A stretch of 64,000 bases of DNA from an uncultured Pirellula sp. (lineage in GTDB: Bacteria > Planctomycetota > Planctomycetia > Pirellulales > Pirellulaceae): NCBI GenBank assembly GCA_903892355.1, contig CAITIE010000038.1, positions 25,604 to 89,603 on the forward strand. Reading direction: 5' to 3'. The notes under the pieces are model-generated. The model saw nothing but the letters and a program-made list of their open reading frames with translations. It had not been told where the DNA came from and made no database searches. The position numbers were made by a program, and so were the translations under genes. Of the stretch, positions 55,059 to 63,330 are shown piece after piece. How positions within the stretch are numbered: position 1 is the first letter of the stretch; every line of letters starts with the position of its first letter.

Positions 55059-57110
55059 ATGAGTGCTCCCGCAGCTTCCATCGGCCAATTGGCCATCAAT
55101 ACCATCCGAACTTTGAGCATGGACGGGGTTCAAGCCGCCAACAGTGGGCACCCGGGAACACCGATGGCACTGGCCCCGGTCACCTACCAACTCTGGACAC
55201 AGAACCTCTGCTACGACCCGCACCAACCCCTTTGGGCAAACCGCGATCGATTCGTTTTGTCGTGCGGTCACGCATCCATGCTCATTTATTCGATGATCCA
55301 CCTGTCAGGGATTCGGGGTGTCGATCATCATGGCAATGTCACCAACAAAGAATCGTTGTCGCTGGACGATCTGAAAAAATTCCGTCAACTCCATAGTCCA
55401 TGCGCCGGTCACCCCGAACTCGGCTATGCGGCTGGAATCGAGACCACCACGGGGCCGCTGGGCCAAGGAGTCGGGAATGCGGTCGGCATGGCGATCGCAT
55501 CGAAGCATCTGGGCGCAAAGTACAACAAGCCTGGTTATGAACTGTTCGACTTCGATGTGTATGCACTGTGCAGCGATGGGGATTTGATGGAAGGCGTCGC
55601 AGCCGAAGCGGCATCGATCGCGGGGCATATGAAGCTTTCCAACCTCTGCTGGATCTATGACGACAACGGGATCACGATCGAAGGCCATACGGACTTGGCG
55701 TTTAGCGAAGGCGTCGCGCAACGCTTTCGCGGTCTTGGGTGGCACACGGTCCATGTGACCGACGCCAACGAACTCGGGAGTTTGCAAGCCGCCTTTGATG
55801 AGTTCCGAGCGACCACTGACAAGCCGACCTTGATCATCGTCAATTCCGTGATCGGTTTCGGATCGCCTAACAAAGCCAACTCGCACGGTGCCCACGGTGC
55901 CCCTCTAGGTGATGAAGAAATCAAACTCACGAAGAAGAACTACGGCTGGCCGGAGAATGAAAAGTTTCTTGTGCCCGACGGAGTTCGCGAACACTTTTCT
56001 AGCACCATGGGCGCTCGCGGCAAAGCCGCCAGCACCGCTTGGGATGCCCTGTTCACCAAGTACGCAAAGGAGTTCCCCAAGGAAGCAGCCGAAGTGCGTG
56101 CGATCATCGATCGCAAGCTACCCGCAGGTTGGGACGCTGGCTTGAAACCTTTCCCGGCCGACGCGAAGGGACTCGCGACCCGAGTCAGCAGCGGCAAAGT
56201 CCTCAACATGCTCTCTCCGCACATCCCCAACCTGATCGGCGGTTCGGCGGACTTGGCACCATCCACCATGACATTGATCGATGGCCAAGCCGACTTCTCC
56301 CATTTGAACTTCGCTGGCCGAAACATGCACTTCGGCATCCGCGAGCATGGGATGGCATCGGTCCTTAACGGGATGAGTTTGTGCGGTTTGCGTCCCTACG
56401 GCGCAACCTTTTTTGTGTTCACCGATTACATGCGACCCTCGATGCGGCTCAGCAGCATCATGCACCAACCGGTCCTGTATATCTTGACCCACGATTCCAT
56501 CGGCCTGGGCGAAGATGGCCCCACCCACCAACCCGTAGAGCATCTCGCTGCATGCCGTGCGATCCCAGGTTTGTACGTGTTCCGCCCCGCAGATGCCAAC
56601 GAGGTTCTCCACTGCTATCGGGCTGCAATGCAACTCCTCAACCATCCAACGGCGATGGTTCTGTCCCGTCAAAATGTTCCCACAATGGATCCGGCCAAAA
56701 TCGCCAGCACGGCGGGTGCGGAGAAAGGTGGCTACGTCGTGAGCGATTGCAGCGGCTCCCCCAAAGCTATCCTCATCGGAACCGGGACCGAGTTGCCGTT
56801 GTGCCTAAAGGCGCAAGAGACACTCGCCGCAGAAGGCATCCCAGTCCGAGTCGTCAGCATGCCGTGCTTCGAATTGTTCGATGAGCAATCCAAAGAGTAT
56901 CGGAACCAAGTCCTACCTCCACAGGTAACCCTGCGTCTGGCGTGTGAAGCAGGAATCCGACAAGGCTGGGATAAGTACATCGGGCTCGATGGAGTGTTCG
57001 TTGGGATGAGTACCTTCGGTGCTTCCGCTCCCGCAGATCAACTCTACAAGCACTTCAAGATCACTCCAGAACAGATCGTTCTCCAGATCAAGCACGCTCT
57101 GGCAAGCTAG
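55059..57110 (+). CDS. tkt: Transketolase
   Basis: A 683-residue thiamine-diphosphate enzyme of the pentose phosphate pathway. Motifs: GVQAANSGHPGTPMALAP near the N-terminus, GPLGQGVGNAVGMAIA, the ThDP motif CSDGDLMEGV ending in DDNGITIEG, IREHGMASVLNGMSL, and GLGEDGPTHQPVEHLA. Length is that of the full-size two-domain plus C-terminal-domain enzyme. The ATG at 55059 gives the standard N-terminus. It follows the ThuA-like gene by 140 bp and converges on the zinc-ribbon gene. Confidence 0.97.
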   Translation: MSAPAASIGQLAINTIRTLSMDGVQAANSGHPGTPMALAPVTYQLWTQNLCYDPHQPLWANRDRFVLSCGHASMLIYSMIHLSGIRGVDHHGNVTNKESLSLDDLKKFRQLHSPCAGHPELGYAAGIETTTGPLGQGVGNAVGMAIASKHLGAKYNKPGYELFDFDVYALCSDGDLMEGVAAEAASIAGHMKLSNLCWIYDDNGITIEGHTDLAFSEGVAQRFRGLGWHTVHVTDANELGSLQAAFDEFRATTDKPTLIIVNSVIGFGSPNKANSHGAHGAPLGDEEIKLTKKNYGWPENEKFLVPDGVREHFSSTMGARGKAASTAWDALFTKYAKEFPKEAAEVRAIIDRKLPAGWDAGLKPFPADAKGLATRVSSGKVLNMLSPHIPNLIGGSADLAPSTMTLIDGQADFSHLNFAGRNMHFGIREHGMASVLNGMSLCGLRPYGATFFVFTDYMRPSMRLSSIMHQPVLYILTHDSIGLGEDGPTHQPVEHLAACRAIPGLYVFRPADANEVLHCYRAAMQLLNHPTAMVLSRQNVPTMDPAKIASTAGAEKGGYVVSDCSGSPKAILIGTGTELPLCLKAQETLAAEGIPVRVVSMPCFELFDEQSKEYRNQVLPPQVTLRLACEAGIRQGWDKYIGLDGVFVGMSTFGASAPADQLYKHFKITPEQIVLQIKHALAS

Positions 57111-57134
57111 TGGCTTGCTTCGCGGGGAGCATGT

Positions 57135-57608
57135 TCAGCGGGGACGAGGGTACACGAGCGTGATGACATCCACCAGGATGCCGACCACTAACACGAACAA
57201 CACGACCCAGGCCACGTACCACCACCACGGCTTTGGCGTGGGACGATCCGAGTGTCCGAACTCCTTCTCGAGGAACTCGTCATAGTCAAAGTCATCCTCG
57301 TCGGAGTCGTACCCGCCCCACGGTGCCGCATGATGTGATTGACTGCCTCGGGGCCGCTTATCGACATTGGTCCGGTCGCCGGTATCGCCATCATTATCGG
57401 TATCACCCTCTAACGGAATACCGAGCTCGACCCCCGAACCATCGAAGCTTCGATCTCGATCCCTAGGAACGTCCCCCAACCCTTCAAACGACTCGGTCCT
57501 CCTCATCCGCATCGATGTGGACTCTCCGCACCGATGGCATCGCTCAGCGGTCGTGCGGACACGCTTGCCACAGTGGGGACAATCCATGAATTCGATTTGG
57601 TTGGGCAT
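57135..57608 (-). CDS. Zinc-ribbon protein with C-terminal membrane anchor
   Basis: A 157-residue protein. The N-terminal zinc ribbon has C10, C13, C24 and C27. A long acidic disordered middle (Asp/Arg/Gly-rich, about 35-118) follows, ending EEDFDYDEFLEKEFG-like. The C-terminal helix at about 131-152 (YVAWVVLFVLVVGILVDVI) anchors it with the N-terminus probably inside. Zinc-ribbon/tail-anchored proteins of this kind are common in planctomycetes and function is unknown. 24 bp convergent to tkt. Confidence 0.78.
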   Translation of the reverse strand: MPNQIEFMDCPHCGKRVRTTAERCHRCGESTSMRMRRTESFEGLGDVPRDRDRSFDGSGVELGIPLEGDTDNDGDTGDRTNVDKRPRGSQSHHAAPWGGYDSDEDDFDYDEFLEKEFGHSDRPTPKPWWWYVAWVVLFVLVVGILVDVITLVYPRPR

Positions 57609-57704
57609 AATCCAATGACCTGGAGGCGGATCAAAATCTACCCGATGTTCGCCCGTTGAGATTTGGAACCAACGGGAGCCCTCGGGCTATTGGTAACGTG
57701 GAGG

Positions 57705-58712
57705 CTATTTTGGGTACTCGTAGTTTTCGTTATCAGGATCGAAATCGATATCGGACAATTCGCAGTTTAGTTGAAGATCTTCATAAGTATACTCTTCGTC
57801 GAGCGATGGGGCCCCACCCGGTTTTGATGGCCAAAGATAACTTGCGTAATGAATTGGCAAGTTCTTTTCGACATCGATGTCGATGATGGCACGGAAAAAC
57901 TCATGAGAAATGCTCCTCCCCTCCCACTCGACCTGCGGTTCCGGATGGGTGACGACGATGCGTTGGCAATCGCGCCCCGCAACTTCGACATGATCGATGA
58001 TTTCCACCTCACACCCCCCCAGCAGCCGGTCGCGTTCTCCTTTTTCGATCAGTTTTTCGAGCAGCTTCTCAAGGCCAATGTCGCTGATGGGATAGCGGTT
58101 TCCAGCCATTGCTAATGGGCTCTTAGGTGCCAATGGGATCCGAGCGAGATTCAGAAAGCCCGTTTCGTGAACGACCATCACGTTGTCGTTGACCCCCTCT
58201 CGCCAAATCACCTCACGCCCCTGAAGGGACTTTGGCTCCACGAACTTCAGATAAACTTCCATCAAGCGAGATGGGTTTACAGCGTTCGTGTTGACGGCGG
58301 TACCCGCGTCGCTCACCGTTATTCCAGCAGGCCCAGCAGTCCCAGCGGCATGGGCTTCTCGCGGTCGATTCCGCAACTTCAACTCCATCCGATTCACCGC
58401 AGCCAACTTGCCCGATATCCGCTCTTGCTTCGTGACTATCGCGCGATAATCCCGGTCGCGCTGTCGATGCTGCACTAGGGCATCTCTGGCGAGTTTCAGC
58501 ACGGGGTCGAGAGCATGGGACGCAACGGTGCCTTGGGCAGCGGAGTTAGTGGCATCGGAAGGAATCGTGACATGGGTGGCAGATTTGCTACCTCGGCCCT
58601 CAGCGGTCAACCATTCTTTCCAAACAGTCCTCGCTGCCAACATCAATAGCCCTGCGACCGCCATTACCGCGATCAATCGTGCAAGCCAAACTCGGTACCT
58701 TTGTCGAGCCAC
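57705..58712 (-). CDS. DUF1571 secreted protein
   Basis: A 335-residue protein. The GTG at 58712 has an AGGAGGT site six bases upstream; an upstream GTG at 58814 has none. The N-terminal helix (about 11-27, LIAVMAVAGLLMLAA) is a signal or anchor. DUF1571 features: LVQHRQRDRDYRAIVTKQER, YLKFVEPKSLQGREVIWREG, LLGGCEVEIIDHVE and DEEYTYEDLQLNCELSDIDF at the C-terminus. The fold is LolA-like (an inference), so lipid or lipoprotein handling is possible. It overlaps the upstream gene by 40 bp, suggesting coupling. Confidence 0.85.
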   Translation of the reverse strand: MARQRYRVWLARLIAVMAVAGLLMLAARTVWKEWLTAEGRGSKSATHVTIPSDATNSAAQGTVASHALDPVLKLARDALVQHRQRDRDYRAIVTKQERISGKLAAVNRMELKLRNRPREAHAAGTAGPAGITVSDAGTAVNTNAVNPSRLMEVYLKFVEPKSLQGREVIWREGVNDNVMVVHETGFLNLARIPLAPKSPLAMAGNRYPISDIGLEKLLEKLIEKGERDRLLGGCEVEIIDHVEVAGRDCQRIVVTHPEPQVEWEGRSISHEFFRAIIDIDVEKNLPIHYASYLWPSKPGGAPSLDEEYTYEDLQLNCELSDIDFDPDNENYEYPK

Positions 58713-59248
58713 GGCTGGACCTCCTGTCGATCGATAGTGCGGGCTATTTGGAACCCAAGTAGTGTTAGGGAAAAATCTCGATGGATGTGATGCATCACCA
58801 AACCTAATCGACACAACTGCCGAAATCCTTCCAAGAAGGAGACGGTGACTTCTGGATTTTCTGGGTCGCGAAACGCGATGGTTTGAGTCCCATCGAGCTC
58901 GACATAGACCGCCAGCAAACGGGCTGCGGGATCAAATGCCGTGTTGACCCCTTTCAACTCGATAACCCCGCGATCGCGGGCCGCAACCAAAATCGCCTTG
59001 GCTTCTGGAGCGAGTTGCTCCGCAGCGGGTGGATTAGCGGCAGGCAATTCCACCATGGCTTGACTGCAAAGTTGAGCCAATGCCACCAATACGGGTGCCC
59101 CAGCACCCAGGGCCTCCCAGCTGCCACTCAAGTAATTGTCGACAGGTTGCAGTTTTGACACCGACCGAATCGGTTTGGAATAGTCGTCATCCATTGGCTT
59201 CTCTCGATCCATTGGCGTCTCTCGAGGCTGATCCCATAAATTACGCAT
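58673..59248 (-). CDS. Unknown protein coupled to DUF1571 gene
   Basis: A 191-residue protein with no signal or membrane segment. Amino acids 1-30 contain the duplicated DREKPMD/DRETPMD unit (18-bp repeat, 59189-59224). The rest is helical, with an Ala/Pro-rich part (ELPAANPPAAEQLAPEAKAI) and a compact C-terminal domain (AARLLAVYVELDGTQTIAF). I do not recognise a family. Its 3' end overlaps the DUF1571 start, so both are expressed together. The start could also be the internal ATG at about 59212. Divergent from fba. Confidence 0.7.
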   Translation of the reverse strand: MRNLWDQPRETPMDREKPMDDDYSKPIRSVSKLQPVDNYLSGSWEALGAGAPVLVALAQLCSQAMVELPAANPPAAEQLAPEAKAILVAARDRGVIELKGVNTAFDPAARLLAVYVELDGTQTIAFRDPENPEVTVSFLEGFRQLCRLGLVMHHIHRDFSLTLLGFQIARTIDRQEVQPWLDKGTEFGLHD

Positions 59249-59360
59249 TGCCCGTGTTTAGAAATCCCTGATAATCCTACACACTTTTGCGGTTCTCGGT
59301 CACTCTTTTGCCGTCTTCCGATTTCTCCGTTATCCAAATTTTGTTCTGGAGTTTCCTGCT

Positions 59361-60362
59361 ATGGCCTTAGTTCCTCTTCGTAAAGTTCTCGACCACGCCG
59401 CTGAAAATGGATATGGAGTCGCGGCATTCAACGTCAACAACATGGAACAGATCCAGTCGATCATGGAGGCGGCCAAGGAGACGAACTCGCCGGTGATCAT
59501 CCAAGCTTCCCGCGGGGCTAGGACTTACTCTCAAGACGCATTCCTTCGCCACTTGATGCTGGCAGCAGTCGAACTGTATCCCGAGATCCCAGTGGTCATG
59601 CACCAAGACCACGGCAACTCCCCCGCGACTTGCTTGTCCGCGATCGAAAATGGTTTCACCTCGGTGATGATGGACGGCTCGCTCAAAGAAGATGGCAAGA
59701 CACCTGCATCCTACGAATACAACGTCGATGTAACGAAGAAGGTGGTAGCCTTGGCTCACGCTCGCGGCGTATCGGTCGAAGGGGAACTCGGTTGCTTGGG
59801 ATCGCTGGAATCCGGGCATGGCGAAGCAGAAGACGGCCATGGTGCTGAAGGTGTCCTCAGCCATGATCAACTGCTTACCGACCCAGATGAAGCGGCCCGC
59901 TTCGTCGCAGAAACCGGTGTCGATGCCCTCGCCGTCGCCATCGGAACCAGCCATGGCGCGTACAAGTTCACCCGAAAACCGGACGGTGAAGTCCTCGCGA
60001 TGTCCCGCATCGAAGAGATCCACAAAAAGATCCCCAACACCCACTTGGTCATGCACGGCAGCAGCTCGGTGCCGCAAGAGTTGCAAGACATCATCAACAA
60101 GTACGGCGGACAAATGAAGCAGACATGGGGTGTGCCGGTCGAGGAAATCCAACGTGGCATCAAGAGCGGTGTTCGCAAGATCAACGTCGATACCGATTGC
60201 CGTATGGCCATCACCGGCGCCATCCGCAAGGTTCTCTTTGAGAGCCCTGAAAAGTTCGATCCTCGCGATTATCTCAAGCCTGCTCGAACGGCGATGAAAG
60301 ACGTCTGTGTCGCCAGAATGGTCGCCTTCGGCCAAGCAGGCAACGCGAGCAAAATCAAGTAG
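59361..60362 (+). CDS. fba: Class II fructose-bisphosphate aldolase
   Basis: A 333-residue zinc aldolase of class IIB/Calvin-type. Motifs: [12 protein letters not shown] with catalytic D83 and zinc ligand H84, [20 protein letters not shown] (the short form of the family's EIGxxGG loop), [22 protein letters not shown] and the phosphate-binding [14 protein letters not shown]. It cleaves fructose 1,6-bisphosphate to GAP and DHAP. The ATG at 59361 has a GGAG SD. Transcript ends at a strong terminator 60413-60442. Confidence 0.97.
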   Translation: MALVPLRKVLDHAAENGYGVAAFNVNNMEQIQSIMEAAKETNSPVIIQASRGARTYSQDAFLRHLMLAAVELYPEIPVVMHQDHGNSPATCLSAIENGFTSVMMDGSLKEDGKTPASYEYNVDVTKKVVALAHARGVSVEGELGCLGSLESGHGEAEDGHGAEGVLSHDQLLTDPDEAARFVAETGVDALAVAIGTSHGAYKFTRKPDGEVLAMSRIEEIHKKIPNTHLVMHGSSSVPQELQDIINKYGGQMKQTWGVPVEEIQRGIKSGVRKINVDTDCRMAITGAIRKVLFESPEKFDPRDYLKPARTAMKDVCVARMVAFGQAGNASKIK

Positions 60363-60412
60363 AGCAAGATCAAGCAACAACGCAACAAGTTCGCACCATC
60401 AAACTATGGATC

Positions 60413-60442
60413 AAGGCCGCGCGATTCACCTCGTGCGGCCTT
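60413..60442 (+). terminator. Intrinsic terminator of fba
   Basis: AAGGCCGC pairs with GCGGCCTT over 8 bp; the inner CGA/TCG adds 3 bp. It is followed by CTTCGTCTT. It lies 51 bp past the fba stop and just before the convergent gene's stop at 60458. It could also work for the minus strand, but with a poorer T-run. Confidence 0.8.
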
Positions 60443-60457
60443 CTTCGTCTTCGGTTC

Positions 60458-60973
60458 TCAATCCGTAGATCGCTCGGACGTTGTTTCCGAGCTCGCTCGT
60501 TCGGATGCCTCGGACTCTTCGCGAAGGACCCGATCGATCTCGCCGAGCGAGTAGAGGCGGCCTTGATTGCACCCCGGACACCCTTTAGCTGCTTTTGCCC
60601 AATGCTTGGGAGATTCTAGATTGCCTTGCCAGAATGGCCACGTTCGGCACTGCCGTGGCCGATCCTCGTAAACGCTGCAACCACGAGTCTTAGGGTCTAG
60701 AAAAATGCAGTCACCGTCGGAGTATTCGACTAGGCTTTGTCGGTGACCCACGCGTCTTACGAATTGACGCTCGAACCGTTCCAGATCGTCGGCCATCCCT
60801 AATCGCCGAGCCAATCGCTCAATCTCTTGGTCCGAGACCCAGACGTAACCGCTGCTCGGTCCGCTGCAGCAATTTCCGCAGCTGGTACATTGAAACGATA
60901 ACCCCCCCGCGTACCAGGCGTTCGGTTCATCCCTACCGGGCTCATCGCTGTGGGTTGGTGGTACCGACGTCAT
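60458..60973 (-). CDS. YkgJ/UPF0153 cysteine-cluster protein
   Basis: A 171-residue protein. The N-terminal cluster is C29, C32, C35 and C36 (CTSCGNCCSGPSSGY). The later part has DCIFLDPKTRGCSVYEDRPRQC-type residues and CPGC, as in YkgJ proteins that probably bind a zinc or Fe-S cluster. The ATG at 60973 has GAGG at the right distance. The C-terminus is an Ser/Glu-rich tail. Function is not established in the family. Confidence 0.87.
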   Translation of the reverse strand: MTSVPPTHSDEPGRDEPNAWYAGGLSFQCTSCGNCCSGPSSGYVWVSDQEIERLARRLGMADDLERFERQFVRRVGHRQSLVEYSDGDCIFLDPKTRGCSVYEDRPRQCRTWPFWQGNLESPKHWAKAAKGCPGCNQGRLYSLGEIDRVLREESEASERASSETTSERSTD

Positions 60974-61030
60974 CGACATCCTCAAGCAGTTGCGATGCCC
61001 GTTATGGGCGAGTATTACGAGAGAAAATGA

Positions 61031-62212
61031 TTACGGGCGAGAGGGTGAATTGGCCAGCCGCTTGAAGTATGCCTCGATCACCTCGCGATAATGGCTGGGC
61101 AAATCTTTCGTAATGCTCTGCAATGCTTCTTGACGTTGGGCGGGAGGGAGATTCCCCCAACCTGAATTGTCGCCGATATCCTTCTCGTCCACATCGCCCG
61201 GCCCCTGCGTGCCGCCGGTCTGAGTCTGATCCATCGGCTGGTTTTGTGACTGCTGTGGCTGGTTCTTTTGATTCTGGTTCTTCTGACGCTGCTTTTGTTG
61301 CTGTTGCTGCTGTTGTTGCTGCTCGAGCTGGTCGATCATCTTTTCAAGCTTATCGATGATCGCTTGTTCCTGATCACGTACCTTCTTACCTGCGCGGCCC
61401 AAGGCCAACCGACGTTCGACATCATTCATCATCCGAGCGATCTCGTCGAGCGAATCCTCCTTCAAAGGCTCGATATCGGTCAACATCATCCGGGCGGTAA
61501 TCGCATATCGGGTGGGGATTTCGGTCTCCCGTTCTAAGAGTTTTGCAAGCGTCTCCTCACAAGGCTGCTTCAGCAATAAGTGGTGCTGGCAGACAGCAAG
61601 ACTGAACAGCCATGACGAGGGATCGCTCGTCGCATCGATCGATAACGGTTGCAAATGCTGCATCGCTTCGTCGACAAACTGATGATGGATCAATGCCCGA
61701 GCATACGCCAGTTGCAACTCAGGCTTGACCCACGCAGGAATTGCACCATTCGCGATCAACGAACTCAACTGAGCCTCGAGCGAAGCCAGCGTCTCTGAGC
61801 TCCAATCGGATCGCAGCATTGCGGAAAACCTAGCGATACCAGGATCGCACATTCCCGCGACTTGCATGACCGCTTCGTGCAACAGAACTCCGCGCTGCGC
61901 GATGATCGATGCCGCTTCCTCGCGGGCTTCACGCTGCGTATCCCCAGAGGTCGAAGAATCGATCCATTGCTCCAACTGCCCACGCACCTTCACTGGATCC
62001 GGCCAACTCCAACTGGCTTGCTTGCGCAACTCCTGAGGATCCGACCCGACCGCGCGAATTGCTCGATCCCAACCCTCGATCCCCCAAAGGGCACAGATCG
62101 CGCAAGTGGCTCCACGCGCAGCAACCAGCCCCCAGCGAAAACGAGTCTGCCCGCTCCGCTCTGGTAACTTTTCCCGGCATACCGATCTCCGAACCAGCGA
62201 ATGGGCACCCAC
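61031..62212 (-). CDS. Helical protein with poly-Gln and LPPxxR-type tail
   Basis: A 393-residue protein from a GTG at 62212 with a GGAGG SD; the frame is open upstream to 62473. A hydrophobic segment at about 26-40 (LVAARGATCAICALWGI) may be a signal or anchor. The middle (about 60-280) is TPR-like helices. A poly-Gln/Lys/Asn stretch (about 297-330) follows. The C-terminus WGNLPPAQRQEALQSITKDL and REVIEAYFKRLA resembles the terminal motif of envelope proteins in MoxR/Bat-type clusters; that is from memory. Function unknown; a link to the 15.6-20.3 kb proteins is possible. Confidence 0.75.
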   Translation of the reverse strand: MGAHSLVRRSVCREKLPERSGQTRFRWGLVAARGATCAICALWGIEGWDRAIRAVGSDPQELRKQASWSWPDPVKVRGQLEQWIDSSTSGDTQREAREEAASIIAQRGVLLHEAVMQVAGMCDPGIARFSAMLRSDWSSETLASLEAQLSSLIANGAIPAWVKPELQLAYARALIHHQFVDEAMQHLQPLSIDATSDPSSWLFSLAVCQHHLLLKQPCEETLAKLLERETEIPTRYAITARMMLTDIEPLKEDSLDEIARMMNDVERRLALGRAGKKVRDQEQAIIDKLEKMIDQLEQQQQQQQQQKQRQKNQNQKNQPQQSQNQPMDQTQTGGTQGPGDVDEKDIGDNSGWGNLPPAQRQEALQSITKDLPSHYREVIEAYFKRLANSPSRP

Positions 62213-62426
62213 GGGAGCCTCCAATCCAGAATAAGCAAAACTGCTAATGATTCCGCCGACATGTTTAGTATACGTGATGTTGGGACGGAAATCGAGCGAC
62301 CGGGATGTGTCCGGTGGCGTAGGCTTGATTTGGGAATCTACGCAACCTGCCCACCACCAATCCCTTAGGTCAAAAACCCCTCTCCTGGAGGTGTTGTCCA
62401 GGAGGATTTCAAGCGGAAGAATCCCG

Positions 62427-63323
62427 ATGCTGCTCACGAGCAGAGCGTTTCGGACATCGGGAAAGGCACCCACCCCTCTTTTGGGTATACCTGTCTATTT
62501 TCCGGCTTTCCACGTTGAAGCGCTCGTGAGCCCGAAGCAGACTGAAGTGAGCAGGGACGCGGCAAAGTATCCCGCTGGGGAACTGAAAGGTTCGGTTTTT
62601 CCAGCGTTTTTCCACTCGCCAGAGAATAGTCCGTCTCCTGTCATGGCCAACGTCGATCGCGCATACAACCATGTTCGCCAAGAGCTTGCCGAAGTCGGCT
62701 TGCTCTCTGATGGATTGTATTTGGATGCGGTTGAACTGGTTGTATCGGGGGACAAGAGCGAAGGGGAGCGGGGGTATGTCTTTGAACAAGTTGGCCACTA
62801 TGCGAAGTGGGGATATCGGCCTGGGGTGATCTATCTGCCCCGCGATTTACCCCATCAACCTCGCAAGCCTGGCATGACCTTGTGCGATACCATTCGCCAT
62901 GAATACGCGCATGCTTGGTTCTTTCACGACCCGAGTTTCTTCCGGGACGATTGGTTTGTTCGGACCTTCGGCACGTCCTACAGCAACTGCAACGCGACAC
63001 CGTACAACACGTGGCGTAGGATCTTGAAACGGAACCCGGAGTACCAAGCGGGCAAGAAGCGATGCCGGTCCGAGAGAGGGCAACTCCGTTATTTCTATGG
63101 CCATCTACTCAGCGAGTTCATCACCGATTACGCCACGACCAACGCCAGCGAGGACTTTGCGGAAACCTTCATGTTCTTCCTGAAGTATCGCCGCTCCCTC
63201 GACCGTTTTGTGAACCGACCCGGGGTTTACCGCAAGCTGAAATCGGTTGAACGGGCAGTGGCGGTTGCCGGTAAGCGGGTCAAGCAGTTGGCCGAACGCA
63301 CCTACCGCAGCCGAACAGCCTAA
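62427..63323 (+). CDS. Putative zinc metallopeptidase (HExxH)
   Basis: A 298-residue protein if the ATG at 62427 is used (SD GGAAG); the frame extends back to 62247 and a later ATG at 62643 is also possible. HEYAH (HExxH) sits in CDTIRHEYAHAWFFHDPSFF. The third ligand is probably in EDFAETFMFFLKY about 85 residues on. The region between contains a conserved-looking Asn/Cys/Tyr segment (YSNCNATPYNTW). The family is not recognised. It precedes the 160-bp repeat array by 7 bp, so its transcript runs into the array. Confidence 0.72.
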   Translation: MLLTSRAFRTSGKAPTPLLGIPVYFPAFHVEALVSPKQTEVSRDAAKYPAGELKGSVFPAFFHSPENSPSPVMANVDRAYNHVRQELAEVGLLSDGLYLDAVELVVSGDKSEGERGYVFEQVGHYAKWGYRPGVIYLPRDLPHQPRKPGMTLCDTIRHEYAHAWFFHDPSFFRDDWFVRTFGTSYSNCNATPYNTWRRILKRNPEYQAGKKRCRSERGQLRYFYGHLLSEFITDYATTNASEDFAETFMFFLKYRRSLDRFVNRPGVYRKLKSVERAVAVAGKRVKQLAERTYRSRTA

Positions 63324-63330
63324 TTTGCTG

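Noticed and set aside
59367..60380. 337-codon frame antisense to fba
   Set aside because: Lies on the opposite strand of a clear aldolase; long antisense frames are common with this codon use.
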